Below are positions 6,954 to 13,393 of a stretch of DNA of 13,393 nt, one piece after another. The position numbers and the translations under genes are program-made. The stretch is from the NCBI GenBank assembly GCA_014379075.1, contig JACMMN010000150.1, positions 1-13,393 of the forward strand. Reading direction: 5' to 3'. The notes under the pieces were generated by a model. That model saw only the letters and a list, made by a program, of their open reading frames with translations, was not told the origin of the DNA and did not search any database. Source of the stretch: Pyrinomonadaceae bacterium. GTDB taxonomy: Bacteria > Acidobacteriota > Blastocatellia > Pyrinomonadales > Pyrinomonadaceae. Every line of letters starts with the position of its first letter. Position 1 is the first letter of the stretch.

Positions 6954-6985
6954 AAAGCCCTCGGCATCTTGCCGAGGGCTTTTCT
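6954..6985 (+). terminator. Intrinsic terminator of the 1186-aa gene
   Basis: AGCCCTCGGCA at 6956-6966 and TGCCGAGGGCT at 6970-6980 form a perfect 11-bp GC-rich stem with a TCT loop. Flanking A and T bases extend the stem, and a T-run at 6980-6983 follows. It lies about 60 bp past the stop codon. Confidence 0.92.
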
Positions 6986-7070
6986 CATAGAAATTCGCGT
7001 CGCCTCCAAACGTATGGACCTCCGACCATACACTTGCGTGTTCCGACTGCAATTAGACAAACCCGCAAAT

Positions 7071-7098
7071 AAAAAGCCCCGCTCCAAAGCGAGGCTTT
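7071..7098 (-). terminator. Intrinsic terminator of the glycine-zipper stress gene
   Basis: The stem 7076-7083 / 7088-7095 has a 4-nt loop, with A-rich bases at 7071-7075. Read on the minus strand, every position pairs (one G-U), and a run of five T followed by ATTT comes directly after. Read on the plus strand, the same position is an A-C mismatch and the tail is weak, so the minus strand is the functional direction. It lies 23 bp past the stop of the gene at 7121-7657. Confidence 0.88.
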
Positions 7099-7120
7099 CT
7101 CAAATCAATTGATCCATCGA

Positions 7121-7657
7121 CTAGCGATAAATATGCTCACCGCGATAGTTTTTCCATTCGTTTTCAAAGTATTCAGCGTCTTCCGGGCTACGGGGTGTTA
7201 CACCGACTACCGTTCCGCCTTCCTTGATTCCCGATTCATAGATTTTTGCACGGTCTTCAGGAATTCCCCAACCGACCAGAGCTCCAACGAGTCCGCCGGT
7301 CAAACCGCCTGCTCCGGCTCCCACCAAAGCTGCAACAATGGGTCCGGCCACTACCAATCCCAGACCGGGAAGCAGTACATTTGTCCCAATGGCGGCTATC
7401 CCGCCGATAACTGCTCCGAGCGTTCCGCCAATAGCGGCTCCGGCTCCGGTTCCTTCAAGGGCCTTGCTTCCGAGTTCGGTATCGGCCGTACCCTCACCAT
7501 ATTGTGAGTCGCGAGTTTTATCGGACATCATTACATTGATTTCCTCGTCCGAATAACCCCGGGTTCTGAGTGAATTGTACGCCTGCTCCGTGCTTTCGCG
7601 ATCTCGAAACATTCCAGTTAACACACTTCCTTGTTGTCCACGTGATGTAGCTTCCAT
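7121..7657 (-). CDS. Glycine-zipper protein of general-stress (YflT-like) type
   Basis: This is a 178-residue protein. Residues 11-49 (SVLTGMFRDRESTEQAYNSL, then GYSDEEINVMMSDKT) look like the small alpha/beta domain found in general-stress proteins of the YflT/GSP17M type, in which a regulated element is taken in by residue pairing of a helix with a VMMSD strand. Residues 66-130 are almost all Gly, Ala, Ile, Val and Leu with GxxxG repeats, a glycine zipper that could form a membrane-inserting helical hairpin. The C-terminus (GWGIPEDRAKIYESGIKEGGTVVGV) repeats the alpha/beta theme: GIPEDxAxxYExGIxxGG is a recurring motif in such proteins. The start ATG has GGGAG 10 bases before it. Terminators lie on both sides, so it is a single-gene unit. 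The biochemical role is unknown; stress association is inferred from family resemblance only. Confidence 0.8.
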   Translation of the reverse strand: MEATSRGQQGSVLTGMFRDRESTEQAYNSLRTRGYSDEEINVMMSDKTRDSQYGEGTADTELGSKALEGTGAGAAIGGTLGAVIGGIAAIGTNVLLPGLGLVVAGPIVAALVGAGAGGLTGGLVGALVGWGIPEDRAKIYESGIKEGGTVVGVTPRSPEDAEYFENEWKNYRGEHIYR

Positions 7658-7903
7658 TATAAATTTCTCCCTTGTACGAATATTTAGCTTTCGCTATGAA
7701 ACTCTATTATGCAATCCGCATACCGCACGAACCCTTAGGGCCGAGGTCCAATATTTAGGGCAGATAGGGGGCAGATACGCGGTATTCCCGACATTTGTCC
7801 AACTCGCCAAATGTTTGAAAATCGTACATTCCAGTCATTGGAATTTTTTTCCTCTTTCGTGCAGTTCGTGGATAAAATTTACAAAATGTCATAGAGACTG
7901 AAT
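7658..7903. other. Intergenic region upstream of the stress-type gene
   Basis: No gene is supported here. It should hold the promoter of the minus-strand stress-type gene, but I see no convincing -35/-10 pair. It contains a direct repeat (entered separately), a small hairpin ATTCCA / TGGAAT at 7828-7844 followed by T7 on the plus strand, and the string TTTCGTGCAGTTCGTGGAT at 7856-7874. Confidence 0.6.
7758..7777 (-). promoter_or_regulatory. 11-bp-spaced direct repeat, possible activator site
   Basis: GGGCAGATA occurs at 7758-7766 and again at 7769-7777. On the gene's strand this reads TATCTGCCC twice with an 11-bp period, one helical turn. It lies 101-120 bp upstream of the start codon of the stress-type gene, a plausible place for an activator site. 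Function is speculative. Confidence 0.3.
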
Positions 7904-7942
7904 AAAAAAAGGAAGAAATGCACTCAATGCACTCCTTCCTTT
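7904..7942 (-). terminator. Intrinsic terminator of the S9 peptidase gene
   Basis: On the minus strand, AAAGGAAG and CTTCCTTT form the outer 8-bp stem. Inside it are a 3x3 internal loop and a TGCA/TGCA inner stem. A run of seven T follows at 7904-7910. It begins about 20 bp after the peptidase stop codon at 7963. Confidence 0.85.
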
Positions 7943-7962
7943 GATCACTCGTGTCTTTTTGC

Positions 7963-10299
7963 CTACTGGCCTTTGGTCGCAGTAAACGCCATCGCCGGAA
8001 GTCCCGGCCCTGAGAGCGTGCCTGTTATTTTGCCGCCCTCGATCTTCCCATCAAGCTGAAGCTGCATCGCCTGGCCGCCCAGGTCCACGTTTATGACTGC
8101 GTTCATATTAGTTCCGCTGACTTTTCCTTTTTCAACGGTTCCGTTGCCCATATGCGAAGAAATTGCTCCGGTAAATGCCGCACCGTCCTGTTTTAGGTCA
8201 AGTGCCACCGACATTACCTGGCCATTCGCATCGACCATCATTGTCCATTTTCCTGAAACGTTGGCCGCGGGAGCCGCCGACATATCGGCCGCTTTCGTCA
8301 GTGTCACCGTTTTCGGATCGACCGTTATCTCGGCCAAACGCTTGGAAACTTCCGGGGTCATCGAATCTTGAAAACGTCCCTTCAAATGCTTCGCCAGGAA
8401 CTTTTCGGCGGTGGCGACCATCGCCATGTTGTTTACCGGACGTGCAAATCCGTGGCCTTCGTCGGGTGCGACAAGATATTCGACCGGATAATTACGATCC
8501 CGCAGGGCGATCACGATCTGATCGGACTCGGCCTTATTGACACGCGGATCGTTTGCTCCCTGCACAACGAGCAGCGGAGTTTTGATCTTGTCAGCCGAAT
8601 AAACCGGCGACTGCCGCTTCATCTGGGCCAACCCTTCAGGCGTGTTCGGGTCGCCCATCCGTCTATAGAAAACCGTGCGGATCGCTTCCCAATAGGGCGG
8701 GATCGATTGAAGCAGCGTCTGCAAATTCGAAGGAGCGACGATCGCGACCGATGCCGCATATTCATCCGGTGTGAAAGCGACACCTGCTAAGGCCGCGTAT
8801 CCGCCGTAGCTTCCGCCCATGATCCCGACGCGTTTTGGATCGGAAATGCCCTTTGCGACAAGATATTTCTTGCCCCAGGTAATATCGTCCTGCATTTTCT
8901 GGCCCCATTCGTTATTGCCGGCGTTCAGGAATTTCTTGCCGTAGCCGGTCGAAGCACGGAAATTCGGCTGCAAGACGGCATATCCGCGATTCGCCAAAAA
9001 TTGTGCATACGAATGATAACCCCACGAATCGCGTCCCCACGGGCCGCCGTGAATATAGAGAACAGTCGGCAGATTCTTCCCAGTCGAACCTTTCGGAATC
9101 GTCAGATAAGCCTGAATGTCCATGCCATCCGACGATTTGTAGGTGACCGATGTCATCGGCGAGAGCGAGTTGCGGTCGAGCTTTTCGCGGATCTTGTATT
9201 GCAGGGTGAGCTTCTTTGTTTTGCGGTCATACAAATAAGTTTCACCCGGCTCCATATCGCTGTAAGCGGAGACCAGCCACAGAGTTTCGTCTTTGGTGGA
9301 CGAGCCGAAACCGATCTCTTTGTTCGGCAATTGTTTTTGAAGCAATTTGTAATCAGCCTCGAATTGTTTGTCCTTCCAATATATCCGCTCACGGTCGTCT
9401 TCGTACGAGGTCGCGATGATCTCATCCGTCAGATCGGAAAAGCTCGCACCGCCGAAATCGACCTTCTTGAGCGGATCGGATTCGACTTTTTCGATCTTTC
9501 CGGTTGCGACATCGAGCAAAACGAGTTCGATCAGATCCGGGCTGCCCTGATTCGTTTCCAGGTAAATGCGGGCGTTGTCCTTGTGAAAGCGGACCGGCGA
9601 GCATGTTTCAAATCCGTCGCACGAATAGATCTTCGTCGCTTTGCCGTCAGCTTCGATACGCAAAATTTCCGTATCGCCATTCTGTGCCGAACGGATAGCC
9701 AAACGCATCTTGTCCGCATTGTCGAAGATCATTCTCTGATAACGGTCTTTGTTCTCGTTTATCAAAGTCCGTTCGCCGGTCGAGATCTTTACCTTATAAA
9801 GATCGTGCCAAGCCTTGTCGCGTTCGTTAATGCCGACATAGATCGCATCCGGATCCGAATCGGGAACCGCATTTATCATCGCACGTACGCCTTTCGCGTC
9901 TGTGATATTTCGTGCCGTCGGAACTTCCGCACCAGCCGCCAGCTTTTCCGCAGGATCGACCGCATAGACGTTGAAATTCTCATCGCCGCCTTTGTCCTGC
10001 GTGAACAAAATGAACTTGCCGTCACGCGACCAAAAGTAATTCGGTATCGGACGGTCGGTGCGGTTGGTGATAAGCCGCGCATTCGCAAATGGCTCGCCGG
10101 TCTGCTTCACCCAGATATTCCGGGTGTCTTTGTAAGGCTTGATAAAAGCAATATATTTGCCGTCCGGCGAGATCTGTGCACCGGCAATCTCCGGGTTGCC
10201 GAAAAATATCTCACGGTCGATCAACGCTGGTTGCTGTGCCGAAACCTCGGTTGCGGCAACTGATAGAAAAATTGTCATTACAATTAGAAATGTTTTCAT
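7963..10299 (-). CDS. Secreted S9-family (prolyl oligopeptidase-type) serine peptidase with extra C-terminal beta domain
   Basis: This 778-residue peptidase probably cleaves short peptides outside the cytoplasm. Residues 1-21 are a signal peptide (VSA/Q). Residues 25 to about 385 form the beta-propeller that limits access to large substrates, with ISPDGKYIAFIK and SRDGKFILFTQD blades. The alpha/beta-hydrolase domain spans about 390-640. It carries HGGPWG at 417-422, the nucleophile Ser497 in GGSYGGY, Asp584 in GANDPR and His616 in DEGHGF, a complete triad with normal S9 spacing. Residues 678-778 are an added beta-rich domain (VSGKWTMMVDANGQ, LDLKQDGAAFTG, GKITGTLSGPG) that looks lipocalin-like and is not part of classical S9 enzymes. 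I chose the ATG at 10299 because AAGGAA lies about 9 bases before it and the protein then opens directly with the signal peptide; the longer reading adds 10 non-signal residues. Exact S9 subfamily (DPP4-like or acylaminoacyl-peptidase-like) is not decided. Confidence 0.93.
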   Translation of the reverse strand: MKTFLIVMTIFLSVAATEVSAQQPALIDREIFFGNPEIAGAQISPDGKYIAFIKPYKDTRNIWVKQTGEPFANARLITNRTDRPIPNYFWSRDGKFILFTQDKGGDENFNVYAVDPAEKLAAGAEVPTARNITDAKGVRAMINAVPDSDPDAIYVGINERDKAWHDLYKVKISTGERTLINENKDRYQRMIFDNADKMRLAIRSAQNGDTEILRIEADGKATKIYSCDGFETCSPVRFHKDNARIYLETNQGSPDLIELVLLDVATGKIEKVESDPLKKVDFGGASFSDLTDEIIATSYEDDRERIYWKDKQFEADYKLLQKQLPNKEIGFGSSTKDETLWLVSAYSDMEPGETYLYDRKTKKLTLQYKIREKLDRNSLSPMTSVTYKSSDGMDIQAYLTIPKGSTGKNLPTVLYIHGGPWGRDSWGYHSYAQFLANRGYAVLQPNFRASTGYGKKFLNAGNNEWGQKMQDDITWGKKYLVAKGISDPKRVGIMGGSYGGYAALAGVAFTPDEYAASVAIVAPSNLQTLLQSIPPYWEAIRTVFYRRMGDPNTPEGLAQMKRQSPVYSADKIKTPLLVVQGANDPRVNKAESDQIVIALRDRNYPVEYLVAPDEGHGFARPVNNMAMVATAEKFLAKHLKGRFQDSMTPEVSKRLAEITVDPKTVTLTKAADMSAAPAANVSGKWTMMVDANGQVMSVALDLKQDGAAFTGAISSHMGNGTVEKGKVSGTNMNAVINVDLGGQAMQLQLDGKIEGGKITGTLSGPGLPAMAFTATKGQ

Positions 10300-10603
10300 G
10301 TGGTTAAGTTCCTTTGCGACCTTGTTCAAATTTTGACTGGTTTTGTTATTAGGTTATTTCGACATCTCATATTTCCGGCTCTTCAGCAATTTCCGTTGAT
10401 TTACGAAGGCCGTCATAAATCATTCCAGGTAACGCATAAAAGGTTATTGGTGCAACATAAATTCGAAGATTTCAACTTCGGCGACATCGCCTATTAACAT
10501 ATTTGCGGGAAACGAAACGTAAAATGCATAACGTCGCTTACTATGACTGTGACGATGGCACCGTGCGCTAGTCCCTAGTCAATGCGAAGTTACAGCGAAT
10601 AAA
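10300..10603. other. Intergenic region upstream of the S9 peptidase
   Basis: About 300 bp lie between the S9 peptidase start and the stop of the small membrane protein. I see no convincing promoter, terminator or gene. AT-rich stretches near 10330-10370 may hold the peptidase promoter, but no -35/-10 pair stands out. A reading of 65 codons on the plus strand has no coding features. Confidence 0.5.
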
Positions 10604-10837
10604 TCAGTTTGACTCTTTTTGTTTAGCAGCCACGAGCCAAACGCCAAAAATAAAGATCGTTACAAAAATTGCGGTATAGGCTAAATTTTCAAACATAGAT
10701 GGCGGTGAGCCGAAAGGGTCGGAGTCATCGGCCATCTTTAAGCCAACAGGATCAATGATCCCAAGAATTCCCACAGCAATTCCCAGGAAACCGAAGAGCA
10801 CGAAAATACTGCCTACGAATATACGAACCACATCCAT
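10604..10837 (-). CDS. Small two-helix membrane protein, function unknown
   Basis: This is a 77-residue protein that I do not recognise. Residues 5-28 (RIFVGSIFVLFGFLGIAVGI) and 51-71 (NLAYTAIFVTIFIFGVWLVA) are strong transmembrane segments joined by an acidic, proline-containing loop (DPVGLKMADDSDPFGSPPS). The C-terminus AAKQKESN is basic, suggesting a cytoplasmic tail and thus both termini inside. The start lies 40 bp after the yraN stop on the same strand, so the two may be co-transcribed; no terminator lies between them. No strong ribosome binding site is visible. The regular hydrophobic pattern argues for a real gene, but homology was not testable here. Confidence 0.62.
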   Translation of the reverse strand: MDVVRIFVGSIFVLFGFLGIAVGILGIIDPVGLKMADDSDPFGSPPSMFENLAYTAIFVTIFIFGVWLVAAKQKESN

Positions 10838-10877
10838 CTGTATTAAGTCGTTCCCGTATTATCAAACAACCGCTTTC

Positions 10878-11351
10878 CTAAATATCACCGCTCCACGCTT
10901 TCTTCCGAAATTTCGCTTCGTTCCAAAACCCTTTCACCCATTCTATCTCAGGTTCGCGGTTCTTTTCCAAAAGCACGGTTATGACGTCGAAACGATACTT
11001 AACGTTTCTGACGCGAAAGATGTTCCGGTAAATCCGTGCCGTTCGCGTGATTTGCCGCTGTTTTCGCAGATCGACCGCCGCCAGCGGCCCGCCAAACCCG
11101 CTTGAACGCCGCGTCTTGACCTCGACAAAACAAAGCGTATCACTATCGATCACAACCAAATCGATCTCCCCCGAAACCTGCACGCCCTTGCTGTTTCGCC
11201 CTATCGGCACCTTAAAATTCCCCAAAACAAGGCGCCCGCCTTTCTCAACGATGGATCGAGCGGCTAGATCTTCGCCTTCTCGCCCAGTCTCGCGTGTGGA
11301 ACGATACAGCGAATCAGTATCCGATCGTAGAATTGAAATGGTTTCCGACAT
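10878..11351 (-). CDS. yraN: YraN-family (UPF0102) putative endonuclease
   Basis: This is a 157-residue protein of the UPF0102/YraN family, which has the fold of Holliday-junction and restriction-type nucleases; its cellular role is not established. The family blocks are present in order: GREGEDLAARSIVEKGGRLVLG at residues 23-44 (conserved GxxGExxA), GEIDLVVID at 61-69, LCFVEVKTRRSSGFG at 73-87, and KYRFDVITVLL at 118-128. The nuclease-type acidic/lysine set E27, D64, E77 and K79 (the ExK of FVEVKTR) is intact. The length is somewhat above the usual 115-130 residues because of a 20-residue N-terminal extension and a longer tail. A TATAAT promoter lies just upstream; the start has no clear Shine-Dalgarno sequence. 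The small membrane gene follows on the same strand. Confidence 0.93.
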   Translation of the reverse strand: MSETISILRSDTDSLYRSTRETGREGEDLAARSIVEKGGRLVLGNFKVPIGRNSKGVQVSGEIDLVVIDSDTLCFVEVKTRRSSGFGGPLAAVDLRKQRQITRTARIYRNIFRVRNVKYRFDVITVLLEKNREPEIEWVKGFWNEAKFRKKAWSGDI

Positions 11352-11371
11352 TTAACGTGAATCTGCACACG

Positions 11372-11380
11372 ATTATAACA
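11372..11380 (-). promoter_or_regulatory. Extended -10 promoter for yraN
   Basis: On the minus strand, a perfect TATAAT (plus-strand 11372-11377) is preceded by TG one base upstream (11379-11380), the extended -10 motif that can work without a good -35. A start near 11365 would leave only about 14 nt before the yraN ATG at 11351, consistent with the lack of a visible ribosome binding site. Confidence 0.6.
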
Positions 11381-11453
11381 ATATACTGCCGAATTGGCTT
11401 CAAAAAAACGTACACGTGCATCATCCGAGGTGACGCACATATACGAAAGAGGT

Positions 11454-11491
11454 AAAGGCCTCGCTTCGGTGTGAAACGAGGCCTTTTTTTT
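11454..11491. terminator. Terminator hairpin downstream of the S46 peptidase gene
   Basis: AAAGGCCTCG at 11454-11463 and CGAGGCCTTT at 11477-11486 form a perfect 10-bp stem with a 13-nt loop that can pair further (TTC/GAA). The plus strand carries a T8 tail (11484-11491). The minus strand, where the upstream S46 gene lies, has TTT then ACCTCTTT. It is therefore probably bidirectional; its position 40-75 bp past the S46 stop and before yraN suggests it serves the S46 gene. Confidence 0.82.
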
Positions 11492-11500
11492 GTGTTTGTG

Positions 11501-11526
11501 ACGCAGGCAGGGTGCCTGCTTTGCGT
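11501..11526. repeat. GC-rich inverted repeat just after the S46 stop
   Basis: ACGCA at 11501-11505 pairs with TGCGT at 11522-11526. Inside, GCAGG at 11507-11511 pairs with CCTGC at 11515-11519 around a GTG loop. It begins 4 bp after the S46 stop codon in transcription order and lacks a T-tract. It may be a short dispersed intergenic repeat or a 3'-end-protecting stem. Confidence 0.55.
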
Positions 11527-11530
11527 TGGA

Positions 11531-13393
11531 TTAGTTGGACGCCGCTCGTGCCTTGGGACCGCCAACAAGCTTCATTTCGTCGAGGATCCAGCCCGCGTTG
11601 CCGAATTTTTCGGTGACGAATAATACATACCTAATATCGACCGAGATCGTGCGGTTGAAGTTCGGGTCGTAAAACATGTCGTTGCCCAAACCTTCATAAT
11701 TGCCGTCGAAGCAGAGGCCGACCTGTTCGCCGTTGCCGTTCAGTATCGGGCTCCCCGAATTACCGCCAATGATGTCGGTGGTCGAGAGGAAATTGACCAC
11801 GACGCTGTCGCCCTGTCCGAACCGGCCGAAATCTTTTGCCGCCTGCAGGTCTTTCAGCTTTTGCGGCACGTCGAACGGGTTGACGCCCGTGTCTTTTTCG
11901 ATCATCCCTTTGATGGTCGTAAACGGCGTGTTGATCTCGGCTTCACGAGGCGCGTAGCCTTTGATGTTGCCGTACGAAAAGCGGAGGCTGGAATTGGCGT
12001 CCGGGTACGGCGTGATGCCCTTCATTTCGGCCATGCCCTGCTGATAGAGCAGGCGTGAACGGTCGATACCGGCACCGAATTTGGTGTTGCGTCCCAGAAA
12101 AGCATTTTTTTCTTCGGCGAGCCCTTTGGCGAAGGCGAGGATGTTTTCACGCTCCTGGCGGAATTCCATTGTTCGCGGGCCGTAAAGGCCGGCGACGCTT
12201 TGAGCGGACGCATACTCACCGTTCGCGATCGATTCGGCAAACGCGGCCTCGGCGGCACGGCGGGCCGGGCCTTGGAACATACCGAACAACTTCTCAGCGG
12301 GTGCGAATTTCTGATTTGCCGGAAGATCGGCGAAGGCTTTGAGATAGTATTTGAGCATCTCGACTTCGTAGACCGGCTCGCGGTCTTTATACGCAGTTTC
12401 GATCTCGGTGAGCTTTGCGGCCCGTTCCGCGTCGCTCATGGTTTTGCCCTGGACCTGCGTGAAAAGGACCGCATCATAAATGGCTTTGAAGACCGGCGTC
12501 GTTCCCGGATCGGGCAAGCGTCGGGTGATCACGTCGCGTTTTGCGGCGGCGTTCGATTCGTCGGAAAGTGTTTTCAGATCGACCAAAACCGAGCTATATT
12601 TTTTCTGCCGGTCAGGATTCTCCGCGATCCACGCAGCAAAACGGGCCTCTTCCGCCTGGCGTTTTTGGACGGCGTCGGCCTGGTTCAGACGACGTGCACC
12701 ACCCTCATAGACCTTGCGGGCGTTGTCGAAACTGGCGATGTCGGATTGGAAAGCGATACGTTTTTCTTCATTCGTCGAACCGATCAGCCGCAAAGCAGCG
12801 CTGCGTGCATCGAGCCACGATGAGAGGAAAGGGAAATTGGCGTCGCGGGCGAATTCGATCGACTGGCTTTCGCGATATCGCGTCGTGCCGCCCGGATAAC
12901 CGAGCACGAAAACGAAATCATCTTCCTTGAGGCCGCCGATGTTCATCGTGAGGAACTTGGGGGTTTTGTAGGGAACGTTATTTGGCGAATATTCCGCGGA
13001 CGAGCCGTCCGGGGCTGAATAGGCACGCAGGAACGTAAAATCGCCGGTGTGGCGCGTCCATTCGAAATTGTCGGGGTCGCCGCCGAAGACGCCGATATTT
13101 CTCGGCGGCGCGTACACGACACGGACATCCTTCATCTGCATTGTTTGATAAAGGTAATGAAAATAGCCGCTGTTCAGCATTTGAATGCGGATAACCGAGC
13201 CCTTCGGAGCTTTTGCTTGCTCGGCGGTTGTGAGGTCGTCGGTGTTTTTCTTGATCGCAGCCGTGAGACCTTCGCCGGACAACGATTCTGTTCCGGCCTT
13301 TATCTTGGCCGTTACATCTTCGACACGCTGGGTGATGTATATCGAATAGCCTTTGGCGGGAATCTCACCGCCGCGATTGTCGGCTTTGAAGCC
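11531..13393 (-). CDS. S46-family dipeptidyl-peptidase (DPP7-type), N-terminus outside window
   Basis: S46 enzymes are secreted serine exopeptidases that remove dipeptides from peptide N-termini, usually in the periplasm or at the surface. The frame is open to the right edge, with 620 residues visible; a TTG at 13282 is internal. Family blocks are clear: GGEIPAKGYSIYITQRVEDVT near the edge, DNFEWTRHTGDFTFLRAYSA with the catalytic Asp at local residue 118, DDFVFVLGYPGGTTRYR, a long helical insert (about local residues 165-470), and GGNSGSPILNGNG with the nucleophile Ser at local residue 546. The catalytic His and signal peptide should lie in the missing 90-100 residues. The residue 18 after the Ser is Gly (CFDGNYEG). 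In this family Gly here goes with hydrophobic P1 preference (DPP7/DAP BII), and Arg with acidic preference (DPP11). So DPP7-type specificity is inferred. Confidence 0.93.
   Translation of the reverse strand, partial: GFKADNRGGEIPAKGYSIYITQRVEDVTAKIKAGTESLSGEGLTAAIKKNTDDLTTAEQAKAPKGSVIRIQMLNSGYFHYLYQTMQMKDVRVVYAPPRNIGVFGGDPDNFEWTRHTGDFTFLRAYSAPDGSSAEYSPNNVPYKTPKFLTMNIGGLKEDDFVFVLGYPGGTTRYRESQSIEFARDANFPFLSSWLDARSAALRLIGSTNEEKRIAFQSDIASFDNARKVYEGGARRLNQADAVQKRQAEEARFAAWIAENPDRQKKYSSVLVDLKTLSDESNAAAKRDVITRRLPDPGTTPVFKAIYDAVLFTQVQGKTMSDAERAAKLTEIETAYKDREPVYEVEMLKYYLKAFADLPANQKFAPAEKLFGMFQGPARRAAEAAFAESIANGEYASAQSVAGLYGPRTMEFRQERENILAFAKGLAEEKNAFLGRNTKFGAGIDRSRLLYQQGMAEMKGITPYPDANSSLRFSYGNIKGYAPREAEINTPFTTIKGMIEKDTGVNPFDVPQKLKDLQAAKDFGRFGQGDSVVVNFLSTTDIIGGNSGSPILNGNGEQVGLCFDGNYEGLGNDMFYDPNFNRTISVDIRYVLFVTEKFGNAGWILDEMKLVGGPKARAASN

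Noticed and set aside
7828..7850. Hairpin ATTCCA/TGGAAT with a T7 tail on the plus strand as a terminator
   Set aside because: The stem is only 6 bp and AT-rich, and no plus-strand gene precedes it.
7856..7874. TTTCGTGCAGTTCGTGGAT as a dispersed repeat
   Set aside because: Only one copy is present in this window, so repeat status cannot be shown here.
9001..10263. 420-codon open frame on the plus strand
   Set aside because: It is antisense to the S9 peptidase, whose signal peptide, propeller motifs and catalytic triad are unmistakable. The antisense product is rich in Arg and Phe, without domain features.
10300..10497. 65-codon plus-strand frame between the S9 peptidase and the small membrane gene
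   Set aside because: It has no ribosome binding site, no recognisable domain and a composition typical of noncoding sequence.
13280..13282. TTG as the start of the S46 peptidase
   Set aside because: The frame stays open to the window edge, and the 37 residues before it (GGEIPAKGYSIYITQRVEDVT) match the S46 family.

Overview
The window looks like chromosomal DNA from an Acidobacteriota relative, most likely Blastocatellia (Pyrinomonadales-like). This is inferred from gene content, not from a marker gene. The pointers are two secreted proteins ending in a carboxypeptidase-regulatory-like module with a GFGYYRFDGL core, a secreted S9 peptidase with an added C-terminal beta domain, an S46 dipeptidyl-peptidase, and a solitary Hcp-like gene beside the end of the atp operon. 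No rRNA, tRNA, CRISPR array, transposase, integrase or phage gene was seen.

Layout. (1) Positions 1-1142 hold the end of an ATP synthase operon: the C-terminal part of atpD and a complete atpC, separated by a hairpin-forming repeat cluster. (2) On the minus strand, 1 bp from the atpC stop and convergent with it, lies a short Hcp-family (type VI tube-like) gene with no other secretion gene in view. (3) Positions 1600-6985 form a plus-strand block of two secreted proteins of 363 and 1186 aa. They share a homologous C-terminal module. Each has its own sigma-70-type promoter with a 16-bp spacer and the same -10 region. The second gene has a leader of nearly 290 nt that can fold into a closed multi-branch structure plus a GC-rich hairpin. 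The block ends in a strong intrinsic terminator. (4) From 7071 to the right end all genes are on the minus strand. Read in transcription order from the right edge they are: an S46 dipeptidyl-peptidase cut by the window edge, yraN, a two-helix membrane protein, an S9 prolyl-oligopeptidase-type peptidase, and a glycine-zipper stress-type protein. Terminators lie downstream of the S46, S9 and stress genes.

How the genes fit together. ATP synthase and YraN are housekeeping. The secreted S9 and S46 peptidases fit a periplasmic or extracellular peptide-degrading lifestyle, but they are separate transcription units. The two module-bearing proteins look like surface or secreted adhesin or carbohydrate-binding-like proteins, and their shared C-terminus may be a sorting or anchoring element. 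No complete new system is evident. The items most worth a second look are the structured leader, the shared C-terminal module and the orphan Hcp.
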